Below, piece after piece: positions 55,931-64,000 of a DNA stretch of 64,000 nucleotides. Location: assembly GCA_905221605.1 (NCBI GenBank), contig CAJNDS010000108.1, positions 1 to 64,000 of the forward strand, read 5' to 3'. The translations under genes and the position numbers were made by a program. The stretch comes from Symbiodinium natans. Its lineage: Eukaryota > Sar > Dinophyceae > Suessiales > Symbiodiniaceae. Below the pieces are notes generated by a model, which worked only from the letters and a program-made list of their open reading frames with translations, did no database searches and was not told where the DNA came from. Position 1 is the first letter of the stretch. The number at the start of each line of letters is the position of its first letter.

Positions 55931-58900
55931 GGGGGGGGTTGGGGGGGGGCGGGGAGAGGGGGGGGGGTGGGAGAAGAGGGCGCGGGATGGCTTCGACTGC
56001 CCCTGATCCTGGCTTGGCTTTGGGCCTGGGAGGAGGATTTGGAGGGGGGTGCCTGTTCTCACAACCTATACACCTTCGGCCCGAACCCTGGGCGGATATG
56101 CAGGTAAGGACTGCCGACCTCCGGTGCCAACATGTCACGTAAGCCGCACCACCACGAGCCTGGGGAACAACTTGAAGGCAGTGAGCCCTCCACAACGAAT
56201 CCCAAAGCATGTTTGCATGTGGGGCGCCACTAGACGATGAAGCAAGCAGCATGCCTGTCAACTCAGGCTAGCTCCCCTGAATCTGCCGGGGCCTCGGCCA
56301 TCCAGGTGGCCTATGGTGGCCTCAGCTTCTGACCTCCAAGGTTCCCCCCCAGGTGCCGCTTAGGTTCGATTCAATGTGCACAAGGGCAGTAGGGGCCAAA
56401 GGCTTCGACTCGCATTAGCTCAGCAATCCTAGGCCCGCAGTGATTGCGAGCCGAGATGCGATCATTCTACAGATCACGGCCGTGGCGCCCTCCTGAATTG
56501 CGCTCAGCTGCGGGGTGACATGCTGTGAGTATGCGACCTGTTTAGAGGTCTTGTTTCCTCTTTGCAGCCTGAAGTCGCTGCGATCCCAGATGCTGTGCTT
56601 TGATGTGTCGCGCTTGGTCAGCAAGACGATTCATGATGGGCAGGCTGGCCCCGCTCGCAAAGTTTTCTTTGCTGGGCGTGCCTCCACCTGAGTGCATCTG
56701 CAATCATCTGCAATCATCTGCAGATGCCGCGCTTTCGTGCTCTGCGGCCCAGGCTCAGCAACTTCTACATATGCACCTTCGTGGTGTTGCGCTGCTTGGA
56801 CCACTCCTACCAGAAGGCGGTGCCCAAAGCGTGAAAGAGGTAAAAAGAGGTAAGCATGAACTCAGTGAACTCCAGGGTTCTGTCTTGTGCAGTTCCTCGC
56901 CAGGGCGGCGCTTTGCTGGCTGCAGCACCAGCTGCACCAAAGTGCGTCTCCCAAGGGTGCTGAACGCTCTGCTCAGATGCTGATAGACTCTGCCAAAGCG
57001 AGGTTCGACATGGCGGCGGGCGCATGGCACGCACACCTGGGCCCAGGTGTGCGGGGAACCTCTGAGCTGGAGCATCGCCGGCATCGGCTGCTGATTGATA
57101 TGTGATTGATATGTGCAAGGGTGCCATGGCATGGAGGTCTCAGCGTCTTGCTGAGCATCCTGGCAACAGCATTTCTGGCGCACTACAATGCTCTCTCCTT
57201 GGACTTTTGTGAGCGTGGTCTGAGAGAGGACAGAATGCTGTGGAACAGCTTTGATCAGGCACCGCTGTTCCTGGAGCAGCTCGCTCCGGACCCGAAGACG
57301 GGAAAGAAGGACAGCTACCATTCCGTAATTCTGCACCTCCTTGTATCTCCTTGTGTCTCCTTGTTCTGTTTCGGAATGGGGCCTGCGCGGAGGATAAGCG
57401 CTTCGTCGTGGTGTCAGTCCTGGGGTTCTGCACTGCAGGCTTGAATGCATCTTCCCGCATTTCCCATGATTATCGGCCGGGGTTGGGGAGGAGGCAGGCC
57501 CCACAATTGATCCCTGGGACCCCTAAGCAGTTATGCGGCCCCCCAAACTTGACCTTTAAAAAGGGCGGGCCCGTACTCAAAAGGCGCATACAGTAACAAG
57601 CATCAAGCCTTCGAATTATGCTTGGCATCATCCTTCGCCTCCTTGTCGAGGCCTCATCTTCAGCTTGGTGATGGTAGGAGGCGCGGAGCACAGTGTAGCA
57701 GAGGAGTGCACTTGCGAGCACTTGTGAACTTTGGAGAACTTGGGAAAGCAGGCTTTCTAACATTTGGCAGCTCCTGCATGGGCCTCATCCTCAACAACTA
57801 TGCTGCCATGGACAGCCGTGGCCTCAGAAACGTGTCGATGTCGGCCAGGAACTTTGTGGAAACGTGTTGATGCGCCTGCATGTGCCTAAATGGGGGTTTC
57901 CCATATTGAACCTACTATTTGGGGGGCTATACTCGGGGTCCCCTGTTTTCGTAAACCCCCAAGTGCTTCCCCGGACTTGCAGGTCTAGCTCTCCTCGCTC
58001 GGGCAGCGATCGTGTTGTCCCTGGTCCCACCCTCAGCTTGGCCCGCAAAGCCCTGTCGTTTCGGGGCCCCTGCTGCTGTGCAGGTCACTGCTTATCCACT
58101 GGTCTTCCTCAGCTTGCGCAAGCAGGCAGTGACTTCAGTCAGCTGGTCATACGCAGACTTCTCTGCATAGCCACGAAAGGGAGCGTCCGCACAACAGGGA
58201 AAAATTGGGGCGCAGAGCCCTCAGCTCTTAAAAGGTCTTGGAGATCCTTGGAGATAAAGGAGACGATCTCGCCCAAAGGCCCAGGCGCGATTTCTCTCCT
58301 TTGACACGCTCGCTTCGGCTGTCCAAGATTAACATATCAAAGGTGTTAATATCTAACGCATATATATATATATATAGATATTAACTATGATATATATATA
58401 TATATGTGTTTGTGTTGTATGTACATTTGAGTTGATACTACTCCTTGCAACCTCAAGCAGAGTCATGCACTGCAGGTTGATGACGATCTCCTTGCTGGCA
58501 GGCTACATGCACCTGCCACTGCATGACGGAGTACGGGCTTTGCAGCAGAACAATTGCAGCATCGCATCAGGCATCACTGCGGTGGCACTGAAGCTCGCCT
58601 CCTAGGAACGATGCTGCTACCAGCCACAGGATGATGTAACATCATGGGCCGCTGTGTTCTGGATGCCGTTGTAGGAGTAGTCAGTGGTCTGTGATGTTGC
58701 AAAGTACGCATTGGCCTAAACTTTGTGGCATGCCTGCCCAGAAAGTCCGTTGTCAAGCTTGTCCGGCCACATGCTTTTGATGCCCTCCTGTGCCGAGGTT
58801 GCGAAATCTTGGAGTCGTTGCCGCGCAGCTCGTCAGCATTTGGGACCGAAGGCAGCAATTTGACCGATGATTTGGTAGTTGGCCATTTTGCCCGCTTGAC

Positions 58901-58957
58901 CCGCGACCAAGGCTAGCCGGCGCTAGCCTGGGCACGTTTCTCGTGTATGTTGCATCC
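53965..58957 (+). CDS. Amino acid transporter, AAAP (SLC38/AVT-like) family
   Basis: A multi-pass permease likely moving neutral amino acids across the plasma or a vacuolar membrane. Exons: 53,965-~54,018 (NLVKNIVGAGMLSLPHG, the hallmark first TM), ~54,150-54,238 (VPSLLLTFLA), 55,671-55,733 (AAIGCIAFSMILGDCIS), 56,644-56,677 (LAPLAKFSLLG), 57,137-57,189 (LSILATAFLAHYN), 57,259-57,324 (APLFLEQLAPDPKTGKKDSY), 57,393-57,438 (RFVVVSVLGFCTAG), 57,752-57,855 (FLTFGSSCMGLILNNYA), 58,084-~58,120 (VTAYPLVFLSLRK), 58,571-58,596 (ITAVALKL) and 58,912-~58,957 (LAGASLGTFLVYV). Phases agree from 57,137 to 57,855. Donors are GT and GC, acceptors mostly AG|G. The order matches the family. The start, the exon near 54.05 kb and the last residues are not resolved. 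Confidence 0.83.
55858..55975. repeat. Poly-G / GGGGCGGGG low-complexity run
   Basis: Almost uninterrupted G, including a run of about 35, inside the transporter intron 55,734-56,643. Gly-rich (+) and Pro-rich (-) frames through it are artefacts. Confidence 0.95.
57889..57964. mobile_element. Small palindromic element in a transporter intron
   Basis: GGGGGTTT near the left end mirrors AAACCCCC (57,953-57,960). The reverse complement of 57,906-57,963 resembles 63,304-63,365, sharing TACGAAAA- or CACGAAAA-type starts, GGGACCCC, ATATAG and GAATAGTAGG-like blocks. It lies in the intron after 57,855. Confidence 0.5.
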
Positions 58958-59180
58958 TGAGTTCAGTTGAGCGGCAGAACACGGGCTCCCGAGAGGCAGG
59001 CTTTCGACGTTGTAGCAGGCAGTGGTATATGAGCACCAGTAGCCTGCATACAGCAGCTCTGTGATTCCATGAGCTGAGGTGGCCCCTGCTCTCATGGTGA
59101 TGGGAGCGAGACGGCGGGGACTGACCGAACGACCCGAGGCAGGATCAATAGAGGATTGCGTGCGCCACTGGTGGTATTCT
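58958..59180. other. Short spacer after the transporter
   Basis: The C-terminal exon of the transporter may be here, but I could not place it. No other feature. Confidence 0.4.
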
Positions 59181-59184
59181 TAAG

Positions 59185-60800
59185 ATGTGGGCGCCTGAAG
59201 GGTGCTGTTGGACTGCTTGCGCGCGCTACGCAGATTTTCTTGGTGCCCTTGCCTCGAGTTGCGACAGCCGAGATGATTCAAAGGATCAGGTGTTGAAGCT
59301 GCGCGAGCTTGCGTCAGCCATTCCTAAGGCCTTTGGGCCTTGGACTTGGAGTGATTGGTTGCATCCAATGCCTGAAGTGAAGCTGCGGCAACGTCCAGTA
59401 TCGTTTAGACCTAATGAGTTGGAAGTGGTTGTGCAAGAAGCATGCTGCTACCACAAAGAGCTTCAAGCAAGAAAAAAAAGGTGAGTGGGTGACGGTGCCG
59501 TGCACACGATATGACCATGATAGGTTCTCTGCTCATCTTGTAGACACTTCTGCGCCCCTCCTTCTGCCACAGTGCTCAAAGACTCTTGCCCGGTCAGCGG
59601 CATTGGCCAGATGACAGAGGCTTGCTAGTTGCATGACAATGCCTGGCAGAGCTGTGTTTGTGTTGCAAGGTTTCTTGGAGCAAGTGGGACTTCAGCAGCT
59701 TGGATACTGCTGGATCAAGCAAGGCACATGCGAGATCATCACAACTCTCCCAGAAGCAAGTGCTCGCCCCAAGGCACAGAAAGAGTACTTGCCAGGTGGA
59801 TGGCATCCAGGATCCCATCGGGTACAAGATGACTATGGACATCGGGCATTCGTTGTTTGTGTATCGGGATCCAGTGTGACTTGTTGTGTATGCTTGCTGC
59901 AGACATCAGGACGACAGCGGCGGTGCTGCCGGAAAGAACAAGTCTAAGACTGCAAATCAGGCTCGCAGATCTCATCATGCAGCAGTGAGCTTTGCAGAGG
60001 TGCAAGTGATGCCGACATTTTAGATGTTCCTGAAACGACCGGCTGCAGAGGAGCTTCTAGAAAAGAAGGCATGGGAGGTGGCGGTTGCACCTATCCAGTC
60101 TGCTCTAAGCTTGGCTTGCGACACTGCTGCGCAGGAAGTCAGTTTATGTATCCGTTTTTGGACTCAGGTCGGCATGAATCTCTTCATGCTCTGGATGAGT
60201 GGGTCAGCTCTGGCATGCGACCCTCCACATCCCTCCGCCAGCACGTGTGCAACACAGCGCTGACAGCGGTCTACCTTCGTGTGCTTCGCCATTGCCAGGT
60301 CATCCCCAGGAATCTTCACAGTTATGATTTTGGGGCCACTTGGACGTTGAGTGTGGTAAGCAATGTTCGGCGTGATGAGCGACGTGCACGCGGCTAGAAC
60401 CCGTGAAGCTCCTGGTTATCAGCTCAACTTGAAAGCCATCTCGGCTGCCTACAGTGTGACGATAGTCAGAACTCGGCGGGCAGTGTTGCCATTGAATCGG
60501 TTTTGGTTCCGAAGTCCAGGTTCTGTCCTGCGGCTCTGTCGCCCAGGTATTGCTTGACCTCCATCGTTGGGCAGTTCACCAAAGCAAATGCAGCCTTCCA
60601 GAACTTCAAAACAATTGACACAACACTGCAGGCAGGGCTCGCTGAGTCGTATGAGCGGATCGAGGGGAGTGCCGAGCAACTTGTGGCAATGCGTGTGCTT
60701 CTTTTCGTGCTTGATCGACACGCTGCTTGCAGTGGCTCGCCTACCTTGCACTTTGCTCGGTGTCCTTGGCCTACCTCCTGTGCGCCTCAGTGCTGACATC
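59185..60800 (+). CDS. Exon-like segments of an unrecognised gene
   Basis: The + frame 59,248-59,481 reads FGPWTWSDWLHPMPEVKL and PNELEVVVQEACCYHKEL and stops at a strong AG|GTGAGT donor, a convincing exon. 59,640-59,830 (VFVLQGFLEQVGLQQLGY), 60,200-60,357 (TALTAVYLRVLRHCQVIP, ending before GTAAGC) and 60,565-60,700 (TKANAAFQNFKTIDTTLQ) are plausible further exons. No domain is recognised and the joins are not established. Confidence 0.35.
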
Positions 60801-62950
60801 GTCGGTTTGAGACATTTTGAGACCATCCTGGCAGTGCGAAGAGGTACCATATGGCTGGGATGGGCCTGCTGCCGAACTCTTCCGGCGACTGGTACGCGAC
60901 CAAGAAGTTGAAGACAGAGCCGACCAGTGCATCCGCGCGCTGCTGCGCATTTTGTCCATTGGCAATCACATGCCGCATGCTTGTGCTTGGAGACACGAGT
61001 CCGTTCGTACAGAGTTACATAAGACATGTCTCGGTGGAAAGGAACATCCAAACAGGCTGCCAAGAAAGAAAGAAAGAGGGAGGGAGAGAGAGTGCGTCGC
61101 TGGTGCAGAGCGGGCTCCTCTCAATCAGACTTCTCTGCTAATTTGTGCCTCTGTATCCGTTCTTCAGCTTTGTTGCGCAAGCTTTTTAGACTGCTTTGCG
61201 CCGAGGATTGCATTGATTCCCAACGTGGAGGTCATCGAGACAGCAGGCCCGCAGACCACCGGCAGAGTCAGAATTCTGCAGAGTCAGTGCATGTCATGGG
61301 CAAGACATCTCAAGGTGGGGTCTTGAAATGAGAGCCCGGTGCGCCCGGTTCGACATTTTGTTTCACCAAATCCGTGGGATGTACTATGATGTGCTACAGG
61401 ACCAGGACATCGTTGCATCGTAGCAAGAAAGGATCCGATTCATGGCTGGATTTCATTTCATTCTGCTGTCAATGATCCCATGTGTTGGGCCCTTCTCCCA
61501 CCAAGTGGCTTGCGCCTCTTCAGCTTGTCCAACAGCGGGCCAGGGAGGTGGGGGGAGGCGAGTGAGTGCTCGCAGCCTTTGCGTGATATCCTGCTTCAAA
61601 ACTACGGGCAACAGGCAACATTGGTGCAGCGTCAAATCCTGGCTGAATGTGTCGTTGCCGTGGCTGCCACGGCATGCCCGGGCTTTTTTCATGCCCAACC
61701 TCCAAAAGTTTAGTTCGCCAACAGAAACATAGCCAGAGAAGCCAAACCAGGGCGAAGTCTACTTTTGTCACTTTCAGGTTTACATGAAACCGCTGAAAGC
61801 CCATGACCGTCCAACATGGCTCAAATGAGGTTTGGCTATGTTATACATGCACAATTGGTTGCATCTTTGCAGTTTCAGCCTGCAGTTTGTAGGTAGGCAG
61901 CTGCGGCACAGGCTTGCAGCTTCATGCAGTTTGCTGTAGCAGTAGCAGCTTTGCAGATACCAGCAGATCATTGAGGAGTGCAGCTTTAGACATTCTTGTG
62001 CGGAAGAGGCATGTCGCACATGGCTTGGCTGCATGGCTTCAAGGTTGCTGCCAGGCGAAACTGCCACTGTTGTAACCTTGACTTTTATGACGGTTTGCGG
62101 AGCTTGGACGAGGTGGCTCTGCCGAGCGAGGGTTTTTTTTTCGTAGCACCATCCACAAGCCGTGTCCCACGAGATGCATGCTCTTTCGAACCCTCACACA
62201 AACGTTGAAATCAACAGCAGCTCGGGGGACTGCAAAGTCGAAAGCCATACGGACTGAAAGAGAGGCACGTCGACGCAAAACCTCCAGCATGTCGCCCCAA
62301 AGCTCCACAGCTGACATCCGGATCGTACTGGTAGCACCCTTCACTTGCAAGCGGGACATGACTCCTGAACCTTCAAACCATGTTAAGCTCTTGTTAATCC
62401 TGGGCAGCGGAAGCTTCGGAGCCCCTAAAGCCCCGAACTTCAAGGACCCAGAAGAGTTGTTCAGTTTCCCTTCGTCATGGTTCTTGCCTTCCCAGGCAGG
62501 GTACAAAGATCGGAACCCGGCAGCGACAGTGACTCTGATCATGCAGGAGTCCTCAGGGTGCTAGACGTAAGCACTGCGTCAGGAGGCTTTGCTGTCATGT
62601 GAAACTGAGCCTGGAGGAGGCATCCGCGATGTACCCGCCATCACACGCTGTGCACGAAGCGCAGCTTGGAAGCACTCAGGCTTTGCAGACCTTTTAAAAA
62701 TGAAGTTCCAGCAGCGTCTTGCTGCAGGATGACATCCTCGGTGCACCGACGAACACTCAGCATGCCAAGGGTGCTAGCAGTGCAGCAACACCGTGCTGAA
62801 AAGCATGTGATATGTAGTCAACCGTTGTTGGTGAAGCAAGCAGCGCATGCTGATTCAGGATTTTCGTGCCTGGTGAGTGCAGGACAAGTCGCCCGAAGCC
62901 GAGATCAGTAGGAACACAAAACGTCAGAAGACTACGATGACTACAAGACT
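60801..62950. other. Unassigned region with scattered open frames
   Basis: A 61,560-61,713 + segment reads PLRDILLQNYGQQATLVQRQ and could be an exon. Frames at 61,996-62,564 have no motif. A GAAAGAAAGAGGGAGGGAGAG run lies at 61,062-61,090. Confidence 0.35.
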
Positions 62951-63300
62951 ACAAGTTCTGTAGAGCGAATGAAGAGAAGCGCATCATCGAGGATCTCCTC
63001 GAAAGCAGTCCTTGCCGATCTCTCCCGCCAGCAGCCCAGGTGTTTTACATCTTTTCTTACTCGGGAGCGCGGGTTTAGGGTTTATGGGCGCTGCGGCGCA
63101 GGTATTTTAAGGCTTTGTTTGTTGTTTGTTTTTTTGTTAAAGCTTTTGGGCGCCTGGGAGTCTAGGGGTTCCGGGTTCAAGGCGACGTTAGGGTCCCCTG
63201 CTTGGCTACCCCCCGCCCCTTCGCCTTCGAACGCCTCAGACGTCCGCAGGTCCGCTCTGCCAGAAATCTCTCACCCAGGCCCGGCCTGCTTGTGCTCTGC
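62951..63300 (+). other. Candidate exon followed by spacer
   Basis: 62,965-63,030 reads ANEEKRIIEDLLESSP in one + frame. The following 63,070-63,300 contains a TTTAGGG fragment and no assignable gene. Confidence 0.25.
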
Positions 63301-63303
63301 ATG

Positions 63304-63413
63304 CGGGGGTTCACGAAAATTCGGGACCCCTAATATAGACCCCTGAATAGTAGGATTCCCTTATAGGAAGGACCCAAAGTTCAAAGTAAGGTACCCCGAA
63401 TTTCGGAAACCTC
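63304..63413. mobile_element. Small palindromic MITE-like element
   Basis: GGGGGTTCACGAAAATTCGG at the left is an imperfect inverted match to GTACCCCGAATTTCGGAAAC and CTCC at the right (63,391-63,413). Its left half resembles the reverse complement of the element at 57,889. Confidence 0.5.
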
Positions 63414-63427
63414 CACATGACATCTGG

Positions 63428-64000
63428 GTTTTAGGGTTTAGGGTTTAGGGGCACTGCTTTGGCCTCGCCCATGCAGATGTGCACCTTGGCCAGGCGACTG
63501 TGGACCAACTCCCATGGTAGCAGCTCAGAGGCCCAGTGCCCACTTGCCAAACTCCAAACGCTATAGACGTCAAATATACATATATATATATATGTATGTA
63601 TTTGTGTATATATATGTGTATGTATGATATCAGACATTTTCAGGCCAACTTTTATGTACTCTGTCATTGCAGGCGAATCTGGAACTGCCAGCCCCGTGGC
63701 CAAAAGTTGATGAGTAGAGCTTCTTTTGTGTTGCGCAAGCACGCGTGAGGCCTTCGACTGTTAGATGGTGATGGGAATAGTGAATTTGCCAGTCTGTCAG
63801 GCTTCAACCAGAACCTATTTCAGCTCTCCGGGTTCTTTGTGGGAGGCCCTCGGGTCACCGTCAGTCTCAGTTCAAGCCCTACGAGTAGCGACGCGACGCT
63901 TCATGTCGAAAGGCATCGCCGCGGAGTCCTCAGAAGGCATCTTTTCGGCCACAGCCTTGGGCGGCACCCTCGGTAGTTCGGGGAGCTCTGCACTCAGTCC
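63428..64000. other. Window end, nothing firm
   Basis: TTTAGGG units lie at 63,430-63,450 and TA-rich repeats at 63,575-63,625. The last 115 bases are open on + as SKGIAAESSEGIFSATALGG and could be an exon running out of the window. Confidence 0.3.

Noticed and set aside
55745..56261. Poly-Pro (minus) and poly-Gly (plus) proteins
   Set aside because: They arise from a poly-G run within a transporter intron.

Overview
The window looks like nuclear DNA of a dinoflagellate, probably a Symbiodiniaceae-like alga (inference). Reasons visible in the sequence: genes split into many very short exons (21-120 nt); introns that begin with GC or GA as often as GT and end in AG, usually followed by G; short direct repeats shared by the two ends of introns; interstitial TTTAGGG (plant/dinoflagellate-type telomere) tracts scattered through introns and spacers; abundant simple repeats; and all recognisable genes on the + strand. 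There is no bacterial gene organisation, operon, rRNA, CRISPR array or convincing tRNA.

Layout. 1-4.7 kb is repeat DNA: a ~60-bp satellite (1-1075), a pyrimidine-rich block duplicated about every 0.9-1.2 kb (1.09-3.6 kb), a GC-rich hairpin and telomere-like arrays (3.74-4.23 kb). 4.7-10.2 kb has no gene I can name. 10.28-20.80 kb is a calcium-dependent protein kinase (CDPK) gene with at least 21 recognisable exons; a decayed tyrosine-recombinase-like element with a B-box-like zinc finger sits in its 2.2-kb intron. 22.48-25.59 kb is an eight-exon major facilitator (MFS, SV2-like) transporter.

27,349-31,297 is an apparently intact 3.95-kb DNA transposon. It has 40-bp terminal inverted repeats (38/40 identical) and a perfect 8-bp target duplication. 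It encodes a Merlin/IS1595-type DDE transposase with an N-terminal zinc ribbon, plus a second, three-exon gene for a P-loop ATPase resembling superfamily-3 (Rep-type) helicases. This two-gene Merlin-like element is the most interesting object here.

31.3-44.3 kb is mostly unassigned, with scattered exon-like segments and a small element with CGCCGACCCCGC ends (33.87-34.38 kb); a related larger element with a G-rich minisatellite core lies at 50.36-51.37 kb. 44.3-49.9 kb is a multi-exon coiled-coil protein gene with PEYAA, Gly/Tyr and SP(I/V)RG repeats. 53.97-58.96 kb is an amino acid/auxin permease (AAAP) family transporter. 59.2-64 kb holds further exon-like segments of unknown genes. Exon coordinates were read by eye from reading-frame continuity, protein-family motifs and splice-site pattern; no search or alignment was run.
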